From: Myoxocephalus aenaeus
Taxonomy: Eukaryota > Chordata > Actinopteri > Perciformes > Cottidae
Assembly: GCA_038501785.1 (NCBI GenBank)
Contig: JBAMJR010000189.1
Coordinates: forward strand, 1,017,501-1,081,500
Length of the DNA: 64,000 nucleotides
Direction of reading: 5' to 3'
Part shown: positions 34,028-46,438 of the stretch, one piece after another
Layout: each line of letters opens with the position of its first letter
How positions within the stretch are numbered: the first letter of the stretch is position 1
Notes under the pieces: model-generated
What the model was told of the DNA's origin: nothing
Databases searched by the model: none
What the model saw: the letters and a program-made list of their open reading frames with translations, nothing else
Made by a program: the position numbers and the translations under genes

Positions 34028-34177
34028 TTAAGAAACATTCAATGTGGTGGCCAGAGCAACTTCAGGAAATACATTGACGTAGCATTCAAACTGGGGGCCC
34101 TGCAGTAAGGTGGCACTGATGAGGTGGTCATTGAAGGCAAAGCGTTCCCTGGTGTGTCCAAGTATGGTGTCACAAAC
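34028..34177 (-). pseudogene. 3' terminal exon of the same transposase-like gene (copy 1)
   Basis: After a pyrimidine tract and acceptor (ttatctgtag on the minus strand), 50 codons are open: VCDTILGHTRERFAFNDHLI, SATLLQGPQFECYVNVFPEV and ALATTLNVS, then TAA. The phrase 'RFAF..HL.SATLLQG.QFE' resembles a conserved segment shortly before the dimerisation region of ZMYM1-like hAT transposases. Here it forms the last exon. It suggests a deletion of most of the catalytic part that preserved both gene ends. Confidence 0.5.
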
Positions 34178-34322
34178 CTACAGATAAATATATAGAGAGA
34201 GACAGACAGATAAGTTGTGGGGAAATATCTACTACAAACAGGCTTCATACTACAGACAAAAAAATGGCTCATCAACATAGACAAAAGGCCAGGAGCCACC
34301 TTGATGCTCTAGCCTGGAGCTA

Positions 34323-34361
34323 TGACTGACTGACTGACTGTCTCACTCACTCACTCACACA

Positions 34362-34431
<70 letters not shown>
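34323..34431. repeat. (GACT)n followed by (CA)n
   Basis: Four GACT units lead through (CACT)n into about 60 bases of CA. The sister element at 46439-47884 has the same compound repeat in a shorter form (46963-47011), so the array predates the spread of these copies and has expanded here. Confidence 0.92.
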
Positions 34432-34433
<2 letters not shown>

Positions 34434-34570
34434 GGGTTGAATTGGTATTTTAGATAAAGTTATAGTCTGATATGATATCCACCCAAATCTAACAATGTCC
34501 AACATGTGTTCTGCTGTGGGAAAGATAAAACATTAAACTCTAACAGGCATCTGCTGATGTTGACACTCAC

Positions 34571-34854
34571 CTCTGCAGCAATCCTTCAAGCTCATCTTCC
34601 TTCACAGCCCGGCGCTTCCTCGGCTGCTCAGAGCCACTGCTTTGCTCCACACTGAGCATCCAGCTAACAGCTCCGGTTAGCATGTAGCTTGAGGAGAAGC
34701 TCCGGGTGTACGTCCTCCCGCGGTCACTGCTTTGCTGCTGAATTTTTAAATCCAGACGTTTGGGTCCCAACTCTTTCAGCCTCTTCTTGTCAACATCTGA
34801 TCGTGGATTGAAAGGTGTTTCGCGTAGAGATACCACAGAGTTTTCAGTCGCCAT
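34571..34854 (-). pseudogene. 5' exon of a hAT/ZMYM-like transposase (copy 1)
   Basis: From ATG at 34854-34852 the minus strand reads MATENSVVSLRETPFNPRSD, then KKRLKELGPKRLDLKI and SSDRGRTYTRSFSSSYM, ending ...EDELEGLLQR at a consensus donor (AG|gtgagt; gtgagt is the complement of 34565-34570). The pattern 'LKELGP.R.DL.I......GRTY.R.F' resembles the N-terminal part of hAT-type transposases annotated in fish as zinc finger MYM-type protein 1-like. After this motif the expected TTF/zinc-finger residues (a WL..... C.CF.C-type segment) are absent, as if deleted. The family assignment is from memory of the motif. Confidence 0.6.
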
Positions 34855-35349
34855 ACTAACATAATCAAAGTCTCTGCTAGCTGTGTTGCTCGCGTAGCTA
34901 CGTGGGAGCTATATGGGATGTGAGGGAATGATAAAGGTCTCTGATTCGACGAATAGTCCAACCACGTTGCAATAAGAAACGATGTCATTGGCTAGGGCGC
35001 AGATTTGTGCGCCCGAAGATTCACGTTTCATCCGCCAATGAGAAGCTGTCCTTGCCGCAACGAGGGTGAAATGTTTGTTAGCTTTCCATAGACACACATT
35101 TGGCCGGCGCCCCGACAGGGGGAGGGGCTTTTCTCAGTGATGATGAATGGCGATATATTATATTTGGTATATCTTAAGTGGTTGTTGACAGGGGCTTACG
35201 GTCTCCCACACACATTTAGCGCGTCAACACGGTATATTTCTTATTTAAATTATTTGGTATATAATGTTTTTTGACAGTATATATTATATTTTTTTCCTTC
35301 TTTTTTTTTTTCATCGTCAAAATATTGACGCACCGCCACTGGTCCACAC

Positions 35350-37457
35350 ACAGGGTGATTGGCATTCAGATGAAATCCTTCACGTGTGCATACCAGGCGT
35401 GTTAAAGATTCCAACATGTGGGAGCACGCCGTTAATGTAAAGGTTAGCGTCTTCTTCGCTTGAGTGTAGCATAAGGATAGTAATCTGTACTACTGTGGTC
35501 TCAAACAAATGCTGTTTTTACGACCTGCTCTGAAAAGATGCATCAGTGCTAAACAAATGTTGATCGCAGAGCACGAGCAGACCCTTAAAGAGTAACTTAA
35601 CTCCATGTAAACAGTGGTGTATCTCTCCTGGCTGCAGCGATGTGTGCACCTGACCACACCCATAGGTGAAAGAAATATTCAACAACACCCAACAGTGATG
35701 TCACACAGTCCTGTAGTACACTTCTACATCCCTACAGCAAGGTGAGAAGTGGAACCACTGAAGTTGAGAAAAAAACAAGTTCAGCCACTCTTAAAGTTAC
35801 CCATCGAGGTATGGCTTGTGAATTTTTTTGTAATTAAATTTGCCGTTTAGTTGAACTGCTCTCATACTGACTGCCCAGAAGTGAAAAACAAACCAACACT
35901 CCGTACCACCTCTGCGTCACTTTGCGAGTGCCATAGAGTTCCTCCCCAGAAAATGCTTTCCACTGCACTTTACTTACAGGACTGCAAAGTGTTGACCAGT
36001 GCTGTGAGATAGTGAGCTAACTTTGCTAAAAAAACAAAACCTGTGGTGTGAAGTGAATTGCAAGAGCCCTTCCAAGATAGGGAAACCAATTTATTTGGAC
36101 GAATGCACAAAAATCATATTGATTTTCATTTAGTAGTAACCAAATACCTTGGCATATTTTTCACTGACCCCCTATTCTATAATTGAGTCATTTTCCTGAT
36201 AAGAGATTTTAATTTCCACAGTTTTAGCTTTTTTATTTGACACATATTGTGGGCAGGGAAATGAGCGCGGTGTATTTCTGTCACTGAAGCCGTCACCCTC
36301 CTCAGTCTTAACTGCTTCCAACCAAGTTGTCAGCTTTCACACTCCTCCCTCATGTGTTTTGCACAGTCACAACGACAGTTCATATCGCTGTGTAACCGCA
36401 GATACAGTGCTCATGTTCAGAGTTTGCAGGGCTCGTGGTCATCTTTGTGTTTGAATGGGCGTTTGTTCACTCTAATTAGTATTGAAGTTTCTTACCAGCC
36501 ACTCCTGCTGCCTGTCGCTCGTCTCCAAGCCGATGGCTCGCTTACGTTCTCAAATATTGAATTTGAATGAGTTTCCAATCATTCATGAGTCATCACAGCC
36601 TACCTCAGCCAAATAGATGTCAAAGAAGGATTTGCTGTTGGCACGAGAAGTTACCCTCAGCACGCACAACATCCTACGCTTTCTGGAGGTTTAGCATCTA
36701 TCGGAGTTAGACTGTATGAAATGTATTTTGGAGATGCTCGGATTGGGATTTGATTTTTAAAGGCAATTTAATGCTCCAGTGGAGGGTAGCCCTTTTTTCT
36801 TTAATGTTCATTTTATCCTCCAAAACCCCGGGCCAAATGTGATGCAATGAGCCAATAAGAGGAATATGTTATTAACATAATGCACCCACCCTCAGAGATG
36901 GCGACGTCATATGATATAAATAGATTCAGGTCAAAAGCAATCATCTAGTTCAGCGATGGACAACAGAAATTAATTTCACATTTTCCAGTACTTAACGAGT
37001 TTAAAGTGTTGAACAGTTTGTGTGATACTAGTGTACTGTTAATCACCAGTGAGAAAAGGTACATTGTGGAAACACATTGGATAGAAAAAACCTTCCTGTC
37101 AGTTCCACACAAAACATATTTGAAAAACATATGCACATAAATATCTCCTTCATGGATGCAACTTCATGTATTTTCCACACACTTTATCTTGTTTTGCTCT
37201 CCGCATGTTTTAATGGGAACCAAATGCTTCTTAAAATGTTCGACAGATATGACCTAATAAAGAAGTGCTTTGAAGCCTATATGAACTTCAAAGGAATATG
37301 TAATCAGAACATTTTCCTCACTACAGCAGGAATGAAATGTGTGTGTGTGCGTGCGTGTGTGTGCGTGCTTGCGTGTGTGTGTGTGTGCGTGCGTGCATGA
37401 TAAATGGTAATATTTACACTACTAATGTTAACATTGTAATGTACTGTTACCTCTAGC

Positions 37458-37460
<3 letters not shown>
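35350..37460 (+). other. nrxn2: nrxn2 36-kb intron, unique-looking stretch
   Basis: No gene or transposon recognised apart from an imperfect TG/CG-rich run at 37339-37400. Confidence 0.75.

Positions 37461-37462
<2 letters not shown>

Positions 37463-37524
<62 letters not shown>
37463..37524. repeat. (AT)n microsatellite
   Basis: About 60 bases of uninterrupted AT. It lies just left of two Tc1/mariner elements, which insert at TA dinucleotides. Confidence 0.95.
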
Positions 37525-37527
<3 letters not shown>

Positions 37528-37540
37528 TATACAGCATATA

Positions 37541-38078
37541 CACTACCGTTCAAAAGTTTGGGGTCACTTAGAAATTTCCTTATTTTTCAAAGAAAAACAC
37601 TGTTTTTTTCAATGAAGATAACATTAAATTAATCAGATATACACTATACATTGTTAATGTGGTAAATCACTATTCTAGGTGGAAACGTCTGGTTTTTGAT
37701 GAAATATCTACATAGGTGTATAGAGGCCCATTTCCAGCAACTATCACTCCAGTGTTCTAATGGTACATTGTGTTTGCTCATCACATAGTAGAAGACTAAT
37801 GGATGATTAGAAAACCCTTGAAAACCCTTGTGCAATTATGTTAGCACAGCTTAAAACAGTTATGCTGGTGAGAGAAGCTATAAAACTGGCCTTCCTTTGA
37901 GCTAGTTGAGTATCTGGAGCATCACATTTGTGGGTTCAATTATACTCTCAAAATGGCCAGAAAAAGAGAACTTTCATGTGAAACTCGCCAGTCTATTCTT
38001 GTTCTTAGAAATGAAGGCGAGAAATTGCGAAGAAACTGAAAATGTGTCTGGGTGACCCTAAACTTTTGAACGGTAGTG
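37541..38078 (+). mobile_element. deleted Tc1/mariner element (MITE-like), CACTACCGTTCAAAAGTTTG termini
   Basis: Left end CACTACCGTTCAAAAGTTTG is matched in inverse complement at the right (38056-38078, ...AAACTTTTGAACGGTAGTG), with TA on both sides (37539-37540 and 38079-38080). The 538-bp interior retains the start of a transposase gene at 37953 (MARKRELSCETRQSILVLRN) followed by a frameshift; the next phrase, REIAKKLKM, is in another frame, and nearly all of the catalytic part is gone. This is a non-autonomous Tc1-like relic, distinct from the element next to it. Confidence 0.85.
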
Positions 38079-38090
38079 TATATATACATA

Positions 38091-39311
38091 CACTCACCTA
38101 AAGGATTATTAGGAACACCTGTTCAATTTCTCATTAATGCAATTAGCTAATCAACCAATCACATGGCAGTTGCTTCAATGCATTTAGGGGTGTGGTCCTG
38201 GTCAAGACAATCTCCTGAACTCCAAACTGAATGTCAGAATGGGAAAGAAAGGTGATTTAAGCAATTTTGAGCGTGGCATGGTTGTTGGTGCCAGACGGGC
38301 CGGTCTGAGTATTTCACAATCTGCTCAGTTACTGGGATTTTCACGCACAACCATTTCTAGGGTTTACAAAGAATGGTGTGAAAAGGGAAAAACATCCAGT
38401 ATGCGGCAGTCCTGTGGGCGAAAATGCCTTGTTGATGCTAGAGGTCAGAGGAGAAAGGGCCGACTGACTCAAGCTGATAGAACAGCAACTTTGACTGAAA
38501 TAACCACTCGTTACAACCGAGGTATGCAGCAAAGCATTTGTGAAGCCACAACACGCACAACCTTGAGGCGGATGGGCTACAACAGCAGAAGACCCCACCG
38601 GGTACCATTCATCTCCACTACAAATAGGAAAAAGAGGCTACAATTTGCAAGAGCTCACCAAAATTGGACAGTTGAAGACTGGAAAAATGTTGCCTGGTCT
38701 GATGAGTCTCGATTTCTGTTGAGACATTCAGATGGTAGAGTCAGAATTTGGCGTAAACAGAATGAGAACATGGATCCATCATGCCTTGTTACCACTGTGC
38801 AGGCTGGTGGTGGTGGTGTAATGGTGTGGGGGATGTTTTCTTGGCACACTTTAGGCCCCTTAGTGCCAATTGGGCATCGTTTAAATGCCACGGCCTACCT
38901 GAGCATTGTTTCTGACCATGCCCATCCCTTTATGGCCACCATGTACCCATCCTCTGATGGCTACTTCCAGCAGGATAATGCACCATGTCACAAAGCTCGA
39001 ATCATTTCAAATTGGTTTCTTGAACATGACAATGAGTTCACTGTACTAAAATGGCCCCCACAGTCACCAGATCTCAACCCAATAGAGCATCTTTGGGATG
39101 TGGTGGAACGGGAGCTTCGTGCCCTGGATGTGCATCCCACAAATCTCCATCAACTGCAAGATGCTATCCTATCAATATGGGCCAACATTTCTAAAGAATG
39201 TTTTCAGCACCTTGTTGAATCAATGCCACGTAGAATTAAGGCAGTTCTGAAGGCGAAAGGGGGTCAAACACAGTATTAGTATGGTGTTCCTAATAATCCT
39301 TTAGGTGAGTG
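38091..39311 (+). mobile_element. intact Tc1/mariner transposon, DD36E type
   Basis: A 1,221-bp element with 29-bp terminal inverted repeats that are perfectly complementary (38091-38119 and 39283-39311; ends CACTCACCTAAAGG...), flanked by TA on both sides (38089-38090 and 39312-39313). It carries one uninterrupted transposase gene. Perfect ends plus an intact gene indicate a recent insertion. It sits 10 bases to the right of an older Tc1-like relic, in TA-rich DNA. Confidence 0.95.
38239..39279 (+). CDS. Tc1/mariner transposase, DD36E (Incomer-like)
   Basis: 346 residues, ATG to TAG without interruption. Residues 1-120 hold two helix-turn-helix DNA-binding regions (first about 22-46, SISQSAQLLGFSRTTISRVY; second about 75-112). 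The catalytic triad is visible: D155 in WSDESRF, D246 in YFQQDNAPCH, and E283 in SPDLNPIEHLW. There are 36 residues between the second Asp and the Glu, rather than the 34 of classical Tc1. That spacing matches the DD36E group described from fish and other animals as Incomer; the name is from memory. The enzyme would cut and paste the element between TA dinucleotides. All key residues are present, so it may be active, but activity is inferred. Confidence 0.93.
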   Translation: MGKKGDLSNFERGMVVGARRAGLSISQSAQLLGFSRTTISRVYKEWCEKGKTSSMRQSCGRKCLVDARGQRRKGRLTQADRTATLTEITTRYNRGMQQSICEATTRTTLRRMGYNSRRPHRVPFISTTNRKKRLQFARAHQNWTVEDWKNVAWSDESRFLLRHSDGRVRIWRKQNENMDPSCLVTTVQAGGGGVMVWGMFSWHTLGPLVPIGHRLNATAYLSIVSDHAHPFMATMYPSSDGYFQQDNAPCHKARIISNWFLEHDNEFTVLKWPPQSPDLNPIEHLWDVVERELRALDVHPTNLHQLQDAILSIWANISKECFQHLVESMPRRIKAVLKAKGGQTQY

Positions 39312-42049
39312 TATATAGTGTTAATTTGCTGGGAGACATTTTTATCAATGGAGGCCAGTGTCACAAAGGAAGTTTAAGCACGAATAAAATAATTTTGAAG
39401 GTTAAAAACATCCAAACCATCCCTTTAATGTTTCTTAAGTGCTGGTTGAATTTTTGTTCTGGAAATGTATGCAGATTAGCACATATGTGATAAGGCATTG
39501 CCTCATTTGCATATTCATGTAAAGTAAACATATTACATTTCAGAAAACTTGTGATACAAAAAAAATTATTGTCTTCATGGAAGTAATCAACTAAGGAAGT
39601 TTAATGATGATTTATATTAGTTACGTTGTTCACCATTGTCTCATCTTTAGTCACATTTATCTCCCCCTTCACTTGCCAACAACAACCTTTAGAATATGAT
39701 TTAAGATTGTATTCATCAGTTAAATTAAATGGCATCGCCCCGACAGGCCCATATGTATCAGGACGTATGCTGCAGTCATCACAACAAGTGTTCACTGAAC
39801 ATTTGCCAGTGTGACACCAAAGACAATTTTAATTGAATGACGTGTTTTTACTAATTAAGTTATTCTTAACTTATTTCTATTAACATTGTCGTTCTGTAAG
39901 TGTTGTGTAACTTAAGAAGAGTGCTTGTTGTTGTTGGTGTCGTCATAGTAGAAATAGTCTCAAATATGAAAGCAAGTGCACGTTGCGTTGGTTTTTGTTG
40001 CTGTTAAATGGCTGACAAATGAAGGAGTGTAGAGAGATCGCCGAGGATGCCACTGTGCTTTGTGATTTTTGTTTCTCTACTTGCCTCCCCCACTCCCCTC
40101 CCGCCTCTCTCTGTGAACTCCAGACACCTGAGGCAATCTGCTCACTAGACCTAACCGGGTGAGGAGATTGCCTTCCTGCCCCTCTTGTCTAATAAGAACT
40201 GTCCACACCAATGTTCCACTGCCTGCTTGTACTCTGGACACAATTTCAATTATTTTACTCGGAGAAGGGAGACAATTCTCTGTCTTCTCACCTGGGACCA
40301 GGTGAAGCACAGCAAGCCGGCATGTTTAAGGAGCCGATGGGGTCGACTGAACAGCTTTTAGAGCATGTTGTGCAGGAGGGTGGCACGCTTATCTTGCTCG
40401 ACGCCCTCTGGGACCTCAAGTGGATGGTGGATTCTGCCTTTCAGGAACTCAACCTTGGCAGTGGTTGAAGCCATCTTGCTGTTTGCTTTGCTCAGCTCCA
40501 AGGACATTATTACTTCCACTGCTTTGTGTTCTACTTCTCCTGTAATCCGGATGGAGGGATTTCATTGTTGACATACATATATTGTATATATGTACGTCTG
40601 GTGACCTGGTGAGACCGATACATAGTGATGATGACTGTACAGTATTCAGAAAAACAGGGGGTTTATTAGTCTTAAGCTTCTAGTTTCTCAAAATATAAGC
40701 TGTTGGTAAATCATGAAACTATTGTGGATCTTTGTAGGCGTTTTAGTGCGCTGGATTCTAAACTTTTCATGAAAATTGAAACTGTTTGTAGCTTTTCTGC
40801 TGTTGCACAGGAATTTAGCCCTTTAATAGAAGGTAGCACAAACTCTATGTCTCTAGTGTAGTAGATTAACAAATGGGCTCAATACAGGTTAGGTACAAGG
40901 GGAGCCTGCAATCAATAGTTCAACAAATAATCTTACAAAGTATTTTATTCTGAATAAATGGTGCAGCATTTCAAAGATGTTTTTACTCCATCAATAGAAA
41001 ATGATTTCACATATCCACACGGGGTTCAAGCTCCCTATGCATCTTTTTTCACCGAAGTCACAATACACAGTTGTCAAAATGGATCATATCTCAAAGGCCG
41101 CACAGAGGACCGTGAATGTGTCGGCCTCGTCGGCATCGCCTCAGTCCACGACCAGTCTGCCTCGTCTCAGCGCTATGTGGCACAGGCGACAGGTTAGACG
41201 TGCACTCATTACAGAGACTCTAATGAGAGAACCGGCAGCAGCCTGGAGCTGTCGAAACCCACACTGCCTTGCAGGACTGATGGCTATCCCATGGGACCAT
41301 ACCCTCCTGCCACAGCATGCTGGAAACTGCAGTTAAAATCATAAATCAGCATCCCCCGGGGACGTTTTTTCTTTTTCTAAACAGTGAGGGAGAAAGATGC
41401 AAGGAGGGTGAGAGGGAAAAAAGAAAAAGAAACAAGAGGACGATGGACACAGATAAGAAGCAGACGATGGAAGGCGAGCGCGAAAAGGGATAGCAATGAG
41501 GGAGGATGCAGATGGCAGTATGAAAGGGGAGCATGGGAGTCGCCTGTGCTTGAAGCTCTGAAGGGAGCACTTCTGGAGGGGATGGGTAAAATGTATGATT
41601 CATCCCCCGCTTCTCGAAATCAATCTGCCGTCCTCTCAACATCTTACCGACTCAAATATGTCTTCCTGCGGTGGCCGTTCGGAAATTCTAGAAGCTATCG
41701 GCGGAGGTTATCTTGTCACGGATTCTAAAGCACCAGCGCACCCACCCCATCATCCTTGCACAGGGGGGGAGAAAGTGTGTGGCCCCTGATAGCAAGCATT
41801 GAATACAAATGTCTGAGCGCGAGCGTGCATTACACACACATTTTGCTACCGAGAAAGGAAAGTACACCCTTGTGTGTGTGTGTGTGTGTGTGTGCGCACA
41901 CACAGGTACAGGCTGCCTTATCTCTGTAATTGGCACGGGGGGGTCAGAGCGGCATGCGTAGATAATAAAAGGCGTAGGTCATAATCTGTTCACCGCTCCC
42001 AAACCCTACTTATTTTTCTTCTCTCATCGATGCCTCCCTCTTCATCAGA

Positions 42050-42050
42050 A

Positions 42051-42122
<72 letters not shown>

Positions 42123-42278
42123 CTCCGTACTCAAACACCAACCTGGTCCCCCCCCCCGTCGTCTTTTTTGTCCCCGTTTGGGATGCATCACCATGTTGGA
42201 GATATTTTGCATGTGGCAGCATTACTGTGGGGTTGCTGTTGTGTTAGCATGAGATGGTGTCCTCACCTCAACTGACTA

Positions 42279-42309
<31 letters not shown>

Positions 42310-42321
42310 ACACACACACAC
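42050..42321. repeat. (CA)n arrays with C-homopolymer
   Basis: About 70 bases of CA at 42050-42120, then at 42281-42297 a run of C leading into CA (to about 42321). Confidence 0.93.
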
Positions 42322-42993
42322 CCCCACATACACACTTACCGCTCTCCAATCCCTCCCATGGCCCCACAGTAAAACATCCCTCTACATCCCTCCAAGAAAC
42401 ACATCTGGGACAAGAAATACAGTGGAATGAGGAGAGGTGCCTCACAGGGGCAGAGCTTGATAGATTAAAGGCAGAGAAATGTAGGTTAGAATGGGGTAAC
42501 GGGAATAAATGAGTGAGAAGAAGGAAAAGGAGCTGGGGATGAACGCCGGTCTTGATGGAGATGTCTCCTTGCGTTTCTGTCAGCGTTATCTGCTCATATC
42601 TTTCCCTTCCATCACAACATCGCCGCTGTTAGCAGATAACTGCCATTTAGATGACACGCGTGCAGACACACACACACAAAGCTTTTTATTAGATCTGCAG
42701 CGATAGGCTTGCGCTGCTTTTGAGATAGAAAATATGATATCTTAAGATAGGAGCCAAATGGCATTATCGTCAAAGGAGGTCTTAGCCTGATAACTCTGAA
42801 GAGCAAAGTAAATCCTGTCACTTGCCATGGAAACCGTATTAACTTCTGAATCCTTATGTAACTCTTGCTGCTGTCTGCCTTTGCTTTTACATCAAAAATA
42901 ACAAGTCCATAAGGGTCACTCCATCGAAGAAACCCTCATAAACCGCACTGCGCAGCAGTAGAAAAGTCAATCCTACTTCCATTTCCACATATG

Positions 42994-42996
<3 letters not shown>

Positions 42997-43043
<47 letters not shown>
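42997..43043. repeat. (TG)n microsatellite
   Basis: Uninterrupted TG dinucleotides. Confidence 0.94.
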
Positions 43044-43045
<2 letters not shown>

Positions 43046-43993
43046 TAACTATTTGGTAAATGATGCCTGCAGTGAGTGACTGAGGCCAAAAAAAGGAAAT
43101 AAAGAACACATACTGTATAATGAACATTGTGTAGGCCAAAACGCGCTCTCCAATGGCTCAATTTTAAACACTTGAGAATCTCATAGTCAGTGTAGGCACC
43201 TGGATTTCTGAAGAAGGCCTCAATAGTTTAGGCCTCTTTCAGACCGCATTCATTACTACAAAGCAAGCAGACCTGTTCAGCTCAAGAGATGAACCTGCTC
43301 AGTTATTTTTAAACAAATAAAAGTCTACTTTTTGTTATGCCAAGCCTGCTGAAACGGCCTGCATGTGTCTCAACAGATTGACTCTTTAAAGTACGCAGTA
43401 TGCCAAGAAGGCTCCTCCCCCTTCAAACCCAGAAATGCAGATATTACAAACGACACTTTGTCCAGATGATGATGATGACTTTACTGAGACTGATTAATGC
43501 ATGGGCGTACTGATAGATTTCACAAGGAGCTCCTGATGCTTGTACTCCATATACAGAGTATGAAGAGACTATACATAATGTTATTGTTTAACATTGTGAA
43601 TGTTTAATACTGGTTAAGTTCCAGTTCACTATTCAGTCCCAGCTGAGCATGCAGACTATATAATATAATGTCATATAATATAATGGTATTGTGTTATCTG
43701 GCTTGCTAGACACATTATATATAACCTTCTGCATAAGATGTTCTGATTGAATGTGAAATGTGTTGGAGGTTATTATTATATGTGTGCATCATGAAGCTGG
43801 CAGGAGATTATACTGCATGGAAAACATAATTGAACTCACCATCAGTATCCCACTGCTATAATTATAATAATCCAAATAGAATGTAAAGAAACGTTGGTTG
43901 GTTTGATAGGGGCTGGCATTCTATCAGCTGAAAACACTGTTGGTAAGTATAAGAAGAAAAAAACATATAATGTAACACTATATTCCCTTTCAG

Positions 43994-44510
43994 TAGGGCT
44001 GGGCCATAATTCAATATAATAATCTAGCTCCTTTGGATGGATTCATATCACAATTAAATCATACATCAAGATATTAAGTGATAAACATTTATGTCGTCTA
44101 AATTTATAATGAAAAGAATAGCACATTCTCAATCAAGTTTTTCAGGGAATATATTTTAAAGATGTGGTTTTGTTTTCACATCACCTCACAATACCAATCG
44201 GTTTAATGTGATCAACTAATTCGTATCGATGGGATTTTTTTTATTTTATACATGTTTCATGGCAATGTATTAATAAATTAAGTTGACACTCAAGTTCTTA
44301 ATTAAATGAGAAAATACTATATCAATACTTATTTTCATTAGTATTTAAATCACACGGAAGTATACAGAAATAGGCTTAACCATTTGGTTATTTTATATAG
44401 AGTATTTATTTATTTATTGAACCGCCAGGAAACTATATGGTGATAACATTACCAAGTTATGAAATGACCTATATGGGGATAGATGGTTTTGGCCATATCG
44501 CCCAGCACTA
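43994..44510. mobile_element. probable old hAT-like MITE (TAGGGCTGGGCC termini)
   Basis: Left TAGGGCTGGGCCAT and right ATATCGCCCAGCACTA are imperfect inverse complements and resemble the ends of the element at 13688-14771. No clear 8-bp duplication is left at the flanks, so the boundaries and superfamily are tentative. The interior is AT-rich with no coding frame. Confidence 0.55.
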
Positions 44511-45221
44511 ACCTCCATATTTGTCATGTTCAGCCCTATATAGTCCTCCTATAGAGACTGGATACATACATTATTGTATATTTTATAATGATTATATTAG
44601 GAGGGATAGTGAAAGCGATCTTAAAAAAAATTATGCTTTCATTTACCAAAAAACATATGTATTATATTAAAATATCTAGATATATAAAATATCTTGTCAC
44701 TCATTCATATACAGTATACCTTGTGGATTTATCCAATTATTATTTTATTTTTTTATATTCTTGTATATATGTACATACATTCTGCTGGCCAGATAATTGC
44801 ATGGTATTTATATATTTATATCATAATGAATCAGTGATATTGTTTTGCTGTGAGTCTCCGGGACACATTATTCCACGATGACAAACATGCAGACTCACGA
44901 GGTGAAAATGTCTGTAGAGGCTGTTGCTCCCACGAGGACACTGAGCATCTCTGTGCAAGAAGAAGACCTGTTTGCTCTTCAAAAAGGACAGCACCCACAC
45001 AGCTTTGCACACGGCGTCCTCAATCTGGCATTAGCATCTCTAATGAACGTGGTTAGCGTGTGAGAGTGGTGGCAGAGAGGGCTTCGCTGTGCATGAGTTA
45101 AGGCCCCGCCGCCCAGACACCAGTCGCCTGCAGTAATCAAGTGTGAAGGTTGCGAGGAGCAAAGAGCCATTAACCTCCCAAACACAGGCCGTCATCACCG
45201 TCTGCAGAGGACATACGTGTG

Positions 45222-45222
<1 letters not shown>

Positions 45223-45262
<40 letters not shown>

Positions 45263-45388
45263 AATGAGGGCGAGTGCCAGGTCTGGTGAGTGTGTAGTGT
45301 ATGATTGTGTGTGTGCCTTGTTTATTGCTGTCTGATGTAGAGTGGATTGTGAGGGTGTCTGAAGGGAAGTGTGCGAGTGCATGCTGCG

Positions 45389-45421
<33 letters not shown>
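45223..45421. repeat. two (TG)n microsatellites
   Basis: TG runs at 45223-45260 and 45389-45421, separated by imperfect GTGTGTG-rich sequence. Confidence 0.92.
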
Positions 45422-45422
<1 letters not shown>

Positions 45423-46438
45423 CTTACAGACTTTCACATATACAGTATACTCTGCCGTTCTATCTATTTTTTCAGATTTGCGGTCAAATCCGGCCATGCA
45501 TGCTGCACTGTCTTCCCATCCAATACGATCCCAGCACGCACTATTCCCATATGGCGGTACAGTGTGGCTGTGCCTGTTTGACATGCCACTGTGTCGGCTG
45601 GTGTGACGCCATGCTGAACCGGCCCGTCTGCTGCAGGCCGAGCTGGCACATGGGAGAGCTCACTGGAGGCAGGGATGAGGGAAAGGTCATTGGACCTGGG
45701 GTTTGGCAAGGCGTGGCGTCCAAAAATTCTCCTGAACTACAGCCCTCCACACGGTCCGGAGCATAAACAAGGGTGTGATGGAGTGTGAGGGTGTGTTTGT
45801 TTTCAGAGGAGACTCGGCGGTTACATGCACTTATGACAAGTGGATGAGCTGTGCATCTTTCTGTTCCCCTGCAGCTCAAGGCTGGCGGAAGTCTTGATGA
45901 AGATATTAATAGGAGGGTGTTTTCATGAATGCCCCCCCTGAAAAAAGAAAATAAATTAATCTAACTGGAATGCGATCTTTTGAAGGCATGTTGCAATGTA
46001 AAGCTTTTCATGCTTGCAGTTTTACACTTTCTGTGGATGGGTTCCTCGTGGTCATCGCCAACTGGATGTCATAGTTTACTCACCTATTTATTTCTGGTTA
46101 CATCACAGGATAGAGGTGTATGTATTGTGGGTGGAAATGTGGAGGATTAAGCTTGTGTTTGATAATGGTTGTGTGGGTTCTGCGAGTGGGATTGCAAGTG
46201 TGCATGTTTGTTGACGTAGGCCACATTTGGTAGCTAATGCTGAAATACATAGGGATTGTCTTTTTTGCATTTGGTTTCAGTACGATGCAATGTGTCTTGT
46301 CTAGTTGAGGTTCGTTTTAGGAACAAAAAGTTAAAATTCCAATGAAAGTGTATTGTTCAATACAAGTTATGGTTAAGGATTGGGGTCAGGACTGTAGCCA
46401 AGAGCTTATGTATCATTTCAACATTGGGGGGTTACACA

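Larger units (their letters stand above)
33821..35341 (-). mobile_element. hAT-type DNA transposon derivative, copy 1, with terminal transposase-like exons
   Basis: Ends CAGTGGCAGCTGGT and ACGCACCGCCACTG form an imperfect terminal inverted repeat, and the exact 8-bp duplication gtccacac flanks the element (33813-33820 and 35342-35349). On the minus strand it keeps two apparent exons (34854-34571 and 34177-34028) with consensus splice sites. The region between holds (GACT)n and (CA)n repeats. The coding middle of a full transposase (catalytic domain) is missing, so it should be non-autonomous. It lies antisense to nrxn2. A sister copy lies at 46439-47884. Confidence 0.88.
39314..46430 (+). other. 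nrxn2: nrxn2 36-kb intron, central part
   Basis: No host gene recognised. It contains several long microsatellites (listed separately), a hAT-like relic at 43994-44510, and AT-rich sequence at 43560-44850. The open frames in 45195-45770 are repeat-driven. Confidence 0.75.

Noticed and set aside
40077..40571. Overlapping 68-85 residue frames
   Set aside because: No motif, no splice-site pattern or similarity recognised.
45195..45879. Frames of 81-131 residues
   Set aside because: Driven by (TG)n repeats and their flanks.
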